Of a stretch of DNA of 55,034 nt, positions 8,053 to 16,852 are shown in pieces. Positions within the stretch are counted from its first letter, which is position 1; each line of letters opens with the position of its first letter. Source of the DNA: Deltaproteobacteria bacterium (GTDB lineage Bacteria > Desulfobacterota > Desulfobacteria > Desulfobacterales > G020354645); contig CP070652.1 of the NCBI GenBank assembly GCA_020354645.1, forward strand, positions 1,618,673-1,673,706, written 5' to 3'. Position numbers and translations under genes: made by a program. The notes below the pieces were generated by a model. The model had not been told where the DNA came from. It ran no database searches and saw only the letters and a program-made list of their open reading frames with translations.

Positions 8053-8490
8053 GTGAATAACGTGGTGATAAGAAAATTAAAAACCGTGGATGCGGATTAT
8101 ATCAGCAAAATTTATGGTGATATCACCCAAAAATCAGTCAGGACCGATTTCAAAAAGCTGATTGAAACTCACGCCAAAAGACCTGAAGATGCATGTTTTG
8201 TTGCCGAACTGGACGGAAAAGTTGTGGGATTTATGATCAGTTATATTCTTACCTTGGGGTTCGGCATCGAAAAAAGCGCCTGGATTGCTACCTTGGGAGT
8301 TAGCCCCAAATTCATGGGGCAGGGTCTCGGTGCCAGAATGGCCGAAGAAATTTTCAAATTTTACAAAGCCGAAGGCATCAACAATATCTACACATCGGTC
8401 CGATGGGATTCAACAGATCTTTTATCATTTTTCAAGACTCTCGGATTTGACCGCAGCAATTTTATCAACCTTCGGAAGGTGTTGGAATAA
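8053..8490 (+). CDS. GNAT-family N-acetyltransferase
   Basis: Cytoplasmic acetyltransferase of about 145 residues, with one GNAT domain over nearly its full length. It shows the central strand FVAELDGKVVGFMI, the acetyl-CoA pyrophosphate loop LGVSPKFMGQGLGARM, and a C-terminal FFKTLGF element. The general shape is RimI-like, and the substrate is not predictable. ATG codons at 8038 and 8047 are also in frame. I prefer GTG 8053 because AGGA (8041-8044) is 8 bases before it and the fold begins right after. It follows the DUF2080-like gene and is followed by a large palindromic element. Confidence 0.78.
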   Translation: MNNVVIRKLKTVDADYISKIYGDITQKSVRTDFKKLIETHAKRPEDACFVAELDGKVVGFMISYILTLGFGIEKSAWIATLGVSPKFMGQGLGARMAEEIFKFYKAEGINNIYTSVRWDSTDLLSFFKTLGFDRSNFINLRKVLE

Positions 8491-8549
8491 AGGGCTGGAT
8501 ACTCGATACCGGCGACCATACCCGGTGCAAGCAACCATTTACCCTCAAA

Positions 8550-8744
8550 TTTAATTGAGGGGTCGGGGCGTTTTTTGATCCATTGTCGTAAGTCTTTTGT
8601 TTTTCTGCAATTTGGCAGCAGGGGAGACCGCAGCCACCGAAGGTGGAATGCGGAGGGGGCAAGTATCCCCCGCTGCCAAATTGCTTAGAAAAACAAAGAC
8701 TGGAGGCACAGGGTCAAAAAAACACCCCGACCCTTCATTTAATT
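8550..8744. repeat. 195-bp imperfect palindrome (MITE-like)
   Basis: Left arm (about 8550-8625) and right arm (about 8666-8744) are reverse complements with few mismatches. Examples are GGGTCGGGG with CCCCGACCC, AGTCTTTTGTTTTTCT with AGAAAAACAAAGACT, and CAATTTGGCAGC with GCTGCCAAATTG. A nested hairpin (CCACC/GGTGG, 8634-8645) fills the centre. No ORF is present. The shape suggests a non-autonomous mobile element or an RNA hairpin. No target-site duplication was confirmed. Confidence 0.7.
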
Positions 8745-8866
8745 GGAACCTAAATTGAACGGTTCCGGGTTCCGCGTTCAACCTTGAACCTTAAACCGCT
8801 TAACTCTAGGAGAAGTGGTTTCAAAAAATAGAGCATCGAGCATCAAGTAACCAGGAGGATCCAGTC

Positions 8867-11392
8867 CTACCACAGGTCATCGTCCTTTTCCCCTCCCCCC
8901 GGCATTTCACCATGTTTCTGGAGATATCGCTGGATGAGTTCACTTTCTCTCTGGGAATACATTTTGTCCTCTTCATATTCAAAAAGGACCGCTTTCTCAT
9001 CTTCTTCAAGCTGCTCCAAAAGATCCCGGCGCAGATTGGCTGTTCCCTTAATGGTTAAAACGTTGTGATCTTCGTCCAGCAGCTGGTAGACGCCCTCGGT
9101 ATCCGGGATTTGGTTGATGGTCTCTTGGTTAAAGACCCGCCAGGATTTCGGCGGCGACGGATTGCATCCTAAAAACAACCGCACATCGCATTGCAGGCAG
9201 CGGTTTGCCTCTTTTATGGCCTGATCGTCTTGGTAGCCGAGTGAAACTTCTTGAAAGCTTTGATGCCGGGCTTCTATTTCAAGCTCGGGCACTTTTTCGC
9301 GGGGCCAGGCAGCAAAACCTTCATCCTTGCCGAATCGTGGGTTGGGAATGTCTCTCTGCAAGAGGATTTCCTCAATATCGCCATTGCCACCCAGTTCTTT
9401 ATCGATAGAACTCGCTGCCCTTCGCCCGGCGGCAATGGCATGGATAATGGCTCCCTGTGTTGTGACGACATCACCCCCCGCATAGACCCCTTGCATGCCT
9501 GTCTCAAGAGATTCCTGGTCAACCACAATCAACCCCCCAGCCACGGATATAGAGCTGCTGTTATCCAAAAAGGATAATTCGGTAGCTTGTCCCACGGCAA
9601 AGATGACCTGATCCACCAGGATAGATTCTTTGGACTCACCGAATTGGGGACAAAAATTACCCTGGTCATCGAATACACAGGTACATTCAACCAAAGCCAA
9701 GCCGGTAATATTACCATTTTGGCGCAAAATTTTATCAGGTCCCCAAGAAGGTAATATATTGATCCCCTCTGAAACGGCCCCTTCTATTTCCCACGGACTG
9801 GCGGGCATTTCCTCTATACACTCCAGACAGGCCATGGACACATTTTGCGCCCCGCATCGTAAAGCCGTCAGGGCTACTTCGACGGCAACATTTCCACCGC
9901 CGATCACCACCACATTTTCTTTGAGACGGATATCTTCTCCTTTGGCAACCTGTTTTAAAAATTCAAGACCCCACAGTACATCGGGCATATCACAGCCCTC
10001 AAGAGGAATACGACAGCTCAACTGCGCCCCTAGTGCCAGAAAAACAGCATCATAGCCTTCATTTTTGAGTTGTCCCAGGGAAAAATCCTTCCCCATAGTC
10101 ATATTGGGTTTAAATTCGATACCAAAATCAAAGATTTCACCAATCTCTTTTTCAATAACATTCTGCGGTAATCGATATCTGGGAATGCCGTATCGCAGCA
10201 TGCCGCCGGCTTCGTGGCTAGCTTCAAAAACCGCAACCGCGTGTCCTTTTTTGCGCAGGTAAAAAGCAGCGGTCAAACCGGCCGGTCCCGAACCGACCAC
10301 GGCGACCTTTTTACCGGTATCATCCGGGATTACGGAACTTTTTCTCCAAAGACCTTTTTCACCATCAGCGGCGTATCGTTTCAGGGCACAAATAGCGATA
10401 GGATCGTTCAGCTCTCCACGCCGGCACGCTTCCTCGCAAGGGTGGATGCAGACTCTTCCTAATATGCCGGGGAATGGCACCTTTTCACGGATAACCGCGA
10501 TGGCTTCGTTCCGCTTGCCGTCAGCAATCAGCCTCAAATAACCGGGCACATCGATATGGGCAGGGCAAGCCTCTCTGCAGGGGACTAAATCCGCTTCTTT
10601 TTTAGCGGCGCGAACGGATTTGTCCACCAATGCACCGGTCGGGCAGACTTCGACACAGGCGGTGCAAAACTTGCAAGCTGATTCTTCAAGCGTTGGCGCC
10701 AAAGTACCGACCTGCACCTGATCTTTGGCGTCGTAAACGAATCCGATGGCCTCTATTCCTCTCAGATCCCGGCAAATCCTGACACACCGGATACATCCGA
10801 TGCAGAGGTTATAATCCATTTCAAAAAGCGGTTGATCTTTGATCACCGGCAAATCCGTTGGAACCCATTTCGGGGTATCATCCGAAATGCCGACATGGTT
10901 GGCTACGTCCTGCAACTCACAATGCCCAAATTGCGGACAGCACCGTTCATTTTCCGGCACATTGGTTGAACACTGGCTGCGCGGACAACCTTCCTGCTGA
11001 GCGCAGGTCAGACAGGCATGACGATGTCGGGCAAGAATAGGTATTAGGTTTTCCTGCCTTTTGATTTTAATCCGGTCATTTTGCGCGGTAACCACCATAC
11101 CATCTTGAACCTCGGTGGCACACGAACCCACTAGATCCGTTTGACCTTCGATTTCCACAACACAGATGCCGCAACCCTTAGCGGATTCCTCCGGTAGGGT
11201 ATTTTCTATTTGAAAATCATTCTGGAAAACAATTTTACTGGCCGCACTGCCTTTTGCCGGCGGTAGATCAGGATGATAGCAAAGGGTGGGGATATATATC
11301 CCCGCTTTGCGGGCAGCTTCCAGGATGGTTGTTCCGGCAGGTACTTGAAGCCGCTGGTCATCAATGGTAAAATTTATAGTTTCAGTAGCCAT
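8867..11392 (-). CDS. Multi-cluster FAD/NAD(P) oxidoreductase with GIY-YIG-like tail
   Basis: Large soluble electron-transfer flavoprotein (841 aa). Domains in order: a [2Fe-2S] ferredoxin domain (about 5-95); a NuoG-type His-Cys cluster motif (RHRHACLTC then EGC, near 130); two [4Fe-4S] motifs (CIGCIRCVRIC and CKFCTACVEVCP, about 195-250); a GltD-type iron-sulfur linker (CREACPAH, then CIHPCEEACRRG); and FAD and NAD(P) sites (GSGPAG, GGGNVA, YAGGDVV). It probably moves electrons from NAD(P)H to ferredoxin, like oxidoreductases accompanying benzoyl-CoA reductases. Residues about 762-835 look like a degenerate GIY-YIG module (GVYQLLDED, TANLRRDL, SELIQRYL). It starts 17 bases after the small ferredoxin, in one operon with the Bcr-type ATPases. 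Confidence 0.88.
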   Translation of the reverse strand: MATETINFTIDDQRLQVPAGTTILEAARKAGIYIPTLCYHPDLPPAKGSAASKIVFQNDFQIENTLPEESAKGCGICVVEIEGQTDLVGSCATEVQDGMVVTAQNDRIKIKRQENLIPILARHRHACLTCAQQEGCPRSQCSTNVPENERCCPQFGHCELQDVANHVGISDDTPKWVPTDLPVIKDQPLFEMDYNLCIGCIRCVRICRDLRGIEAIGFVYDAKDQVQVGTLAPTLEESACKFCTACVEVCPTGALVDKSVRAAKKEADLVPCREACPAHIDVPGYLRLIADGKRNEAIAVIREKVPFPGILGRVCIHPCEEACRRGELNDPIAICALKRYAADGEKGLWRKSSVIPDDTGKKVAVVGSGPAGLTAAFYLRKKGHAVAVFEASHEAGGMLRYGIPRYRLPQNVIEKEIGEIFDFGIEFKPNMTMGKDFSLGQLKNEGYDAVFLALGAQLSCRIPLEGCDMPDVLWGLEFLKQVAKGEDIRLKENVVVIGGGNVAVEVALTALRCGAQNVSMACLECIEEMPASPWEIEGAVSEGINILPSWGPDKILRQNGNITGLALVECTCVFDDQGNFCPQFGESKESILVDQVIFAVGQATELSFLDNSSSISVAGGLIVVDQESLETGMQGVYAGGDVVTTQGAIIHAIAAGRRAASSIDKELGGNGDIEEILLQRDIPNPRFGKDEGFAAWPREKVPELEIEARHQSFQEVSLGYQDDQAIKEANRCLQCDVRLFLGCNPSPPKSWRVFNQETINQIPDTEGVYQLLDEDHNVLTIKGTANLRRDLLEQLEEDEKAVLFEYEEDKMYSQRESELIQRYLQKHGEMPGGGEKDDDLW

Positions 11393-11409
11393 GTTAATCT
11401 ATCCTCAGC

Positions 11410-11580
11410 CTATTCTATTTTTGGTTCTTCATACAATGGATCATTCGGATCTTCATCTATCACGGCAAAATTATGGGCCGGACAAGCGCTCACAGGGTCC
11501 CCACAGCCATTGCACTTGTCGGTATCGATGGTAATAAAAAAATCACCGGAATCGTCCTTATATCCGTAATTGGCTAACAT
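11410..11580 (-). CDS. Small ferredoxin with a three-cysteine motif
   Basis: A 56-residue acidic protein. Its only cluster motif is CNGCGDPVSACP, where the usual third cysteine of CxxCxxCxxxCP is proline. No second cysteine set follows. It may hold a [3Fe-4S] cluster, use an external ligand, or be degenerate. It lies between the ATPase subunit at 11612 and the oxidoreductase at 8867-11392, the position of the electron-donor ferredoxin in Bcr/Bzd-type clusters. The ribosome binding site is weak, and coupling to the upstream gene is likely. Confidence 0.75.
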   Translation of the reverse strand: MLANYGYKDDSGDFFITIDTDKCNGCGDPVSACPAHNFAVIDEDPNDPLYEEPKIE

Positions 11581-11611
11581 AGATCTATTTCTTTAATAAT
11601 CTGTAAAAAAA

Positions 11612-12505
11612 CTATTTATTTTTGGCCTTCCCCCTCTGGCAAAGCGTGTAGCCGAATAGTGCCGCGCCGGCTGCACCGGCAATCTGAGTATCCCATTTGG
11701 TGGTCATTCGTTCCAGACCTATCTTGGGCATTAATCGATCCATGACGCCGCGGTTTTTGGCCATTCCACCGGTAACGGCAAACTCCGGTTTGACGCCAAG
11801 CCTTTCAACCAGTGAATAAATCCGTTCGGCCATGGCTTTGCAATAGGCTGCCAGAACCTCTTCGGTACTCCACCCTTTTCGCAAGAGACCCGTAGCCTCG
11901 GATTTGGCATACACCACGCAAGTACTGGATACTGCGGCTGGCTCTTCACCTTTGAATTCGAATGACCGGTCACCGACATTATCGACGGGCACGCCGAGAA
12001 GATCTGCAAACACCTCCATGCCGCGGCCCGTTCCGGCGGCACACTTGTCGTTCATCAAAAAGCTCGACACTTTTCCTTTTTCATCGCATTGAATCGCTTT
12101 GATGTCCTGCCCGCCGACATCAAGGACCGTTCGCACCTCCGGGCCGTAAATAAAGTTGGCTCCCCGTGCGTGACAGGCAACCTCCGTAATGGTGCGATCT
12201 GCAAAAGGCACGTTGACCCGGCCATATCCGGTCCCGATGCAGAAGTCCATCCGATCCTCGGGCAATCCATCGGTTGCTTCCAGAGCATATTTCAAAGCAT
12301 TTCGGGCACTGTTGGTGCTGTCGAAACCTGTGCGCATATTGCTGTAGGCATATATCTGGCCATCCGCAACGACAACCGCTTGGGAACTGACAGAGCCCAC
12401 ATCAATGCCCACAGCGATAAATTGTGCATCTTCCCAGTTAACATCCGGATTCACCCAATTGGACTCGGCCCACCTCCAGAACTCTTGTTTGTTTTCTCCG
12501 GTCAA
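11612..12505 (-). CDS. Bcr/Bzd-type ATPase subunit (297 aa)
   Basis: ASKHA-type ATPase of the benzoyl-CoA reductase / dehydratase activator family. It has a 27-residue N-terminal extension, the nucleotide loop GIDVGSVSSQ, LDVGGQDIK, and the two cluster cysteines (NDKCAAGTGRG and SSTCVVYAKSE). The extension and length recall the larger ATPase subunit of class I benzoyl-CoA reductases (BcrA/BzdQ side). The TTG start is supported by GGGAG about 11 bases upstream. It follows the second ATPase (12625-13398) in the same direction. In known enzymes the two form a heterodimer that hydrolyses ATP to drive electrons into the reducing subunits, which are missing here apart from a remnant at 13626. Confidence 0.85.
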   Translation of the reverse strand: MTGENKQEFWRWAESNWVNPDVNWEDAQFIAVGIDVGSVSSQAVVVADGQIYAYSNMRTGFDSTNSARNALKYALEATDGLPEDRMDFCIGTGYGRVNVPFADRTITEVACHARGANFIYGPEVRTVLDVGGQDIKAIQCDEKGKVSSFLMNDKCAAGTGRGMEVFADLLGVPVDNVGDRSFEFKGEEPAAVSSTCVVYAKSEATGLLRKGWSTEEVLAAYCKAMAERIYSLVERLGVKPEFAVTGGMAKNRGVMDRLMPKIGLERMTTKWDTQIAGAAGAALFGYTLCQRGKAKNK

Positions 12506-12624
12506 TTTGGTTTTCTCCCGATATCAATATGATAACCGGATTTTGGTATGCTGATGAAATCCGAGGGTCGATGCAGTTTTTCCGACCGTTAACATAATTT
12601 ATAAAAGCCTAATGGGGACTGCCT

Positions 12625-13398
12625 TTAAACTGATTCAGCGGCAACAACAGCCGCACCGGTTGCGGCACCGAATTCAGGCTCGTCCGGAATGTACAGATTG
12701 TCCAGTTTCAATTCGTGTTGCATGGATGCCACGAAACCGGGATTGCGTCCGACTCCCCCTATAATTACGACATCTTCGTTGACACCGATACGCCGAATCA
12801 TGGACACGATGCGACTGGCAATGGCATCATGAACGGCTTTGCTGATATCCGGTTTGGACGTATTGGCATGAATCAGACCGACGACTTCAGATTCGGCAAA
12901 AATAACGCACTGGGCGTTCATCGGGATTTTCTTGTCGGATTGCAGGCACAGCGGTCCCATCTCTTCCAGAGTGACCTCAAGCGCCCTGGCCATGGCCTCG
13001 ATAAAGGCACCGGCACCGGCCGCACATTTTTCGTTGATGGCAAAATCGACCGGTTCACCGTTTTCATCAATTTTAGCAGCCCTGCCCTCTTCGGCACCCA
13101 CATCGGCAACGGTTCTGGCGTTCGGATAGTAAAAGTTGGCGGCCTTGGCAATGGCGTTGATCTCATTAATCGTATCAGCGGCAATGTTGATAGCATTCTT
13201 ACCGGAGCCGGTCCCGATTATCCTTTTGATTTCATCATTTGAAATCCGGGCCGCCTGAACGGCTTTTGCAAGAGAGTCCGCCACGGCTTTTGCCTGGTCA
13301 AACCCGGTCGGGACGGATCCTTTACCGATGATTTCCCCGTCTTTGACGATGACGGTTTTGGTGTTCTTTGCACCACAATCGATTCCTGCAGTTATCAT
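12625..13398 (-). CDS. Bcr/Bzd-type ATPase subunit (257 aa)
   Basis: Second member of the heterodimeric ATPase pair. The family motifs are present but shifted: GIDCGAKNTK at the nucleotide loop, VADVGAEEGRAA in place of the usual GGQD block, NEKCAAGAGAF and NAQCVIFAESE for the cluster cysteines. The replaced GGQD is typical of the BcrD/BzdP-like side of class I benzoyl-CoA reductases. It leads the operon of ATPase, ATPase, ferredoxin and oxidoreductase. A GAAGG ribosome binding site precedes the ATG. Function is assigned by family and order, and the true substrate of the system is not shown. Confidence 0.83.
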   Translation of the reverse strand: MITAGIDCGAKNTKTVIVKDGEIIGKGSVPTGFDQAKAVADSLAKAVQAARISNDEIKRIIGTGSGKNAINIAADTINEINAIAKAANFYYPNARTVADVGAEEGRAAKIDENGEPVDFAINEKCAAGAGAFIEAMARALEVTLEEMGPLCLQSDKKIPMNAQCVIFAESEVVGLIHANTSKPDISKAVHDAIASRIVSMIRRIGVNEDVVIIGGVGRNPGFVASMQHELKLDNLYIPDEPEFGAATGAAVVAAESV

Positions 13399-13448
13399 TT
13401 GAATTTACCTTCGGCTAATGTCATGTCGCAAAGACAAGTATAAAAAGT

Positions 13449-13486
13449 CATACAGTGGTTTGATCCGCCAAAGACCTCTGGCGGAC
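13449..13486. repeat. Dispersed hairpin repeat (copy of 1035-1079)
   Basis: AGTGGTTTGATCCGCCA followed by a short loop and TGGCGGA. The stem is TCCGCCA (13464-13470) with TGGCGGA (13479-13485). Most positions match the left part of the element at 1041-1204. It lies in the gap upstream of the ATPase operon. Confidence 0.5.
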
Positions 13487-13625
13487 TGCAGCCGGCGTCT
13501 TTATCCTCCCGCCTATATTTGTGCCATATGACAAAATATAGTATTTCTATAATAATTAAAAATTTATCATAGAAAACTAACTCTCCAAAAAGATCGAGAT
13601 TCGATTCAGGGTTGCCGGTGAGTTC

Positions 13626-13946
13626 TTAAAACTTTTTGATCAAAATCTCGGTTTCACCGACCACAAACGACACCGCCCTGGGGCTTTGAACATGGTGGGG
13701 CATCGGCAAATAGTGGCTCCACCCCGGATATTTATGAATATCCCAGGAGGTATAGGCTTGGCGCAGATGCAAGCAAGACTGACCAATTGTAATGCCGTCC
13801 GGATAGTCATATTTTCCCTTGAGACCTTGCGCCAAAACATCGCGGTAAAAAAGGCAAAACATGGCAAACAAATACGGTTCGGTGACGTTTTGAATCTCAT
13901 GAGACCCTAATATCCGGACCGGCAGGTTATTAAAGGCATAATACAT
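13626..13946 (-). pseudogene. Truncated 2-hydroxyacyl-CoA dehydratase / BcrB-BcrC-like remnant
   Basis: A 106-residue ORF that resembles only the middle of the dehydratase D-component family (BcrB, BcrC, HgdA/B). It shows a PYLFAMFCLFYRDVLAQG helix with the conserved cysteine, a YDYPDGITIGQSCLHLRQAY segment and a MPHHVQSPRA block. Full-length relatives have roughly 380-430 residues. The N-terminal hundred residues and the C-terminal half are absent. After the TAA, the same frame continues with ELTGNPES, reminiscent of the family's next helix, which suggests a nonsense codon before further loss. It sits just upstream of the ATPase operon. Confidence 0.55.
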
Positions 13947-13990
13947 TTCTCAATGGAAACCGTGTATATAATAGTCCAATGAATAAAGTA

Positions 13991-14503
13991 TCACGTTTCC
14001 AAATAAAATCGCCACTGGCAGTGCATGTCTTCGGGGTGTGGGTCGGGCGGTGCAAACAGGCATTCTACGCGGATGTGATCGTCAATTACGTTTGCAAAGT
14101 CTTCAAATTCCCGGCGATGCATCTCCTTGCATACATATTCTCCAAGACCACGCCGGGTGCGTGCTTCCTGAGTCGGACAGACCGGAACAGAGATCAACAC
14201 CTCGTCCTCTTTTTTCTCGATTTGATAGCCGACCATTATGCACCAAGGAAACAATTGGAGGGTTTTAACAAATCCCGCCAGTCCTCGTTCTTGAATATCA
14301 AAGCGTTTAATCAAATCTTTGGCGGCCATGCCTGCCACACGCCCCCAAACTTCTTCGTTGATGTGTTCGGCGGTGGATTGATCAAATTGTTCGGTGATCT
14401 TGATAAACCAAAAAGCATCTACGACCCGATAGTGCCATAGAAGGAATTCAATATACTTTCGAAGTTCAGGCGCTTTCATTTCGTCAAAAATTGTGAGATC
14501 CAT
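13991..14503 (-). CDS. DUF6125 / ATC-hydrolase-like protein
   Basis: Soluble protein of 170 residues without signal peptide. It opens with an aromatic-rich helix ([17 protein letters not shown]), continues with [21 protein letters not shown], and has a C-terminal block [21 protein letters not shown] with two conserved-looking cysteines. This layout is what I associate with DUF6125 and the related L-2-amino-thiazoline-4-carboxylate hydrolase-like fold, found often in anaerobes near acyl-CoA genes. Enzymatic role unproven. It lies 28 bases after the MFS transporter, in the same direction, so co-transcription is likely. Confidence 0.6.
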   Translation of the reverse strand: MDLTIFDEMKAPELRKYIEFLLWHYRVVDAFWFIKITEQFDQSTAEHINEEVWGRVAGMAAKDLIKRFDIQERGLAGFVKTLQLFPWCIMVGYQIEKKEDEVLISVPVCPTQEARTRRGLGEYVCKEMHRREFEDFANVIDDHIRVECLFAPPDPHPEDMHCQWRFYLET

Positions 14504-14531
14504 CAGCTCCTCCTTTTATCTGCAAGCAGGA

Positions 14532-15758
14532 TTATCCATACTTATTTTCGTTATCTCGTAGATTGAGAAAACCAGCCAAAAGGGCACCCGAAAGTATAAG
14601 GACGCCTACCAGCACGATGCCCAGTGCGAATGAAGTGACATCACCCATGAACCCGATGCCGGTCGGTACGGCTCCGCCCCCGAATAAAAAGGCAAAAGGT
14701 ACCGTCAATGAAACGGCTATATTGCGGGCGTTCGCCGGACCGATACGAGAAAGGGCGGAGAATCCGGCCGGGAAAAAACAAACTGCCAACATCGGTTGCA
14801 AAAATACCGCCGCCAGGACCCAGGCACCGGAAGCAGCACCTATCAGAATGGTCGTAATTCCGCTTAGCAGAAAAATAAAAATTAATGTCTTTTTGGCTCC
14901 GATGCGGTCCGTTACCCAGCCGCCGACAAAAATCATTCCGAGTCCTGAAACCCGTGACAATGCCACCAAGCTGTTGGCAAAATTCCGCTCGATGCCGTGT
15001 TCATGTATGAGATACAGCGGTAGCATGGTATATATGCCCAACGAGCTGCTGATGGCCAGGCCAAATAGGAGCAACATCAGCCAGAAAGCGGGCTCGCCAA
15101 AAAACGGTTTGAAAGAATCAAAACCGGGTGCCGCACCCGGGAAATCACCGCCCTTTCCGAAACGCGCAAATACCAATCCCATCAGCAATGCCATCATACC
15201 GAGCAGTACGACAACGGTCTGCCAAGAAAACCTCATCATTACCAACTCTGACAGCAACGGTGAAGCCGCAAAACCTAAAGTTGGCGCCAATTCGTGAACG
15301 GCAATTGCCTTGCCCCGGTGACGATAAACGATTAACTTTGTTAGTGTTGCTATTCCTGATGGCAGGTACAGCCCGGCAGCAAGGCCCAACACAAACAAGC
15401 TCAACCGGATGGTCCAGAGGTTTCTGCTAAAAGCAGTCCCGATCAGTGCCAGACCCAAAACCACCGACGACAGCGTGATTGTTTTTCCATGGGTAAGACG
15501 TGAAGCAAACCACCCGGAACAAAGCAGAGAAAGGAAGTATCCTGCTGAAATTAATAGAAAGAGTGATCCGGCTTCGCCATGGGATATGTTCAGGTCTCTT
15601 TCTATTTCAGGCAATAAAGGCGCATAGATAATCCTGGCGGTAAAGTTGACGAAGAATATCGATGTCAAAACCAACAGCGGTCTCAGGTTTACAAGAAAGC
15701 TATCTGAATTTGCAGTCTCGATTTTGCCGGTATCAACAGGTCTGACGTGTTCCGCCAA
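14532..15758 (-). CDS. MFS transporter
   Basis: Twelve-helix major facilitator superfamily carrier of 408 residues with a short hydrophilic N-terminus. The loop between helices 2 and 3 (GWFASRLTHGKTIT) and its repeat in the second half (GGWVTDRIGAKKTL) are the usual MFS signatures. The substrate is unknown, but the neighbours suggest an organic acid. The start is TTG at 15758, supported by GAGAGG seven bases upstream. No ATG occurs near the N-terminus. Confidence 0.85.
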   Translation of the reverse strand: MAEHVRPVDTGKIETANSDSFLVNLRPLLVLTSIFFVNFTARIIYAPLLPEIERDLNISHGEAGSLFLLISAGYFLSLLCSGWFASRLTHGKTITLSSVVLGLALIGTAFSRNLWTIRLSLFVLGLAAGLYLPSGIATLTKLIVYRHRGKAIAVHELAPTLGFAASPLLSELVMMRFSWQTVVVLLGMMALLMGLVFARFGKGGDFPGAAPGFDSFKPFFGEPAFWLMLLLFGLAISSSLGIYTMLPLYLIHEHGIERNFANSLVALSRVSGLGMIFVGGWVTDRIGAKKTLIFIFLLSGITTILIGAASGAWVLAAVFLQPMLAVCFFPAGFSALSRIGPANARNIAVSLTVPFAFLFGGGAVPTGIGFMGDVTSFALGIVLVGVLILSGALLAGFLNLRDNENKYG

Positions 15759-15868
15759 GGCTCAGCCTCTCGGAGTGTTAGGGTGTGAGGTTAATTCGAC
15801 AAACAACAATGTTATGCCCCTGAAATTTGTTTAGATAGTCTATGAACGCCTTGTAAGTTTTTTGCTTC

Positions 15869-16684
15869 CTATAGATCATAACATTCTATAACCGGCGGTT
15901 CGTGCAGCGCCTGGCCAATGACAATTCTTTGCAACCCGGAATCTTTTTTCTCCGATAGCAAACGAACAATCTTTCTGGCGACTTCCAATCTCCCCGGCCG
16001 GTCGGCTTTGTTAAGAAACACCAGGCACTTCGTTCCGCTTGGCGTACCTTTCATGATTCCGTTTTGATGCAAAATAGCCATGGCACAATCGGATTCGGTG
16101 ACCATCTCACCGTCGCCCCGCCCGGTAATTTCGCTGAAACGATGAGGTCTGAAAACCCATTTATCGATCAGGGCCTTTCCGACCCCGTCCAAACCAAGCA
16201 CGCCGATAATCTTTGCCGTAGATTTAGGAATGACAGGTTCGTGGGGATCAGGTGCTTTCAGAGGTCTTCCAGCAGCGCCATCGGCTTCCACTAAAATCCA
16301 TCGAAATACACCCGCTCTGTAAATTTCATCAATAAACTCAGCTTGAAACCCAACCAGTTTTCGGCGGTATTTTGTTTTCGCCTGACGCGACTGACTGTCA
16401 AACATGGCCGTCAAAACCGCTGAAGCGGCCGTAATGTGATCGGTGCCTTTAATCATTCCGTCTGATTTATTCAATAGTTCTTCCAATGAATCGGACACGA
16501 TGACTTTCGGTGATTGATCTTTGCGGGGCATAAGAATCTTGGTGGTGGTGGTGGTCAACACCGACTCTCCGGCCTGCGATAGCTCTTTGGCGATGCTAAA
16601 CATCAGGCTGGTCTTGCCTCCCGCGCCCACAATGCTGACCACACCGCCGTCTGTCAACAGCAGGCTCTCCTTCAAAGATGTCAT
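15869..16684 (-). CDS. yqeC: Selenium-dependent Mo hydroxylase accessory protein YqeC
   Basis: Protein of about 271 residues with an N-terminal P-loop (SIVGAGGKTSLMF) and the threonine-rich LTTTTTTKIL strand that marks the YqeC family. The family is genetically linked to selenium-dependent molybdenum hydroxylases, but its reaction is not firmly established. A VEADGAAGRPLKAP block follows mid-protein. A TTG at 16702 is possible, but the ATG at 16684 has GGGG seven bases upstream and is preferred. It sits next to yqeB and near a molybdenum hydroxylase, which fits a maturation role. Confidence 0.85.
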   Translation of the reverse strand: MTSLKESLLLTDGGVVSIVGAGGKTSLMFSIAKELSQAGESVLTTTTTKILMPRKDQSPKVIVSDSLEELLNKSDGMIKGTDHITAASAVLTAMFDSQSRQAKTKYRRKLVGFQAEFIDEIYRAGVFRWILVEADGAAGRPLKAPDPHEPVIPKSTAKIIGVLGLDGVGKALIDKWVFRPHRFSEITGRGDGEMVTESDCAMAILHQNGIMKGTPSGTKCLVFLNKADRPGRLEVARKIVRLLSEKKDSGLQRIVIGQALHEPPVIECYDL

Positions 16685-16852
16685 GGCTTGCCCCAAAGTC
16701 AAATTTAGCGCTTTTGCTTGTTTTGTGCGCTGATGGTCGGTTTTCTGACTATGAAATTTACTTCATCGAAACGGATACTTATCAAATCGACATCTATCCT
16801 ATGATTGACATCGGACTACGGACAACCGACCACTGACAAATTGGGTTTTAAA

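Noticed and set aside
14563..15297. Forward ORF of 244 codons
   Set aside because: Mirror of the MFS gene on the other strand, with low-complexity translation.
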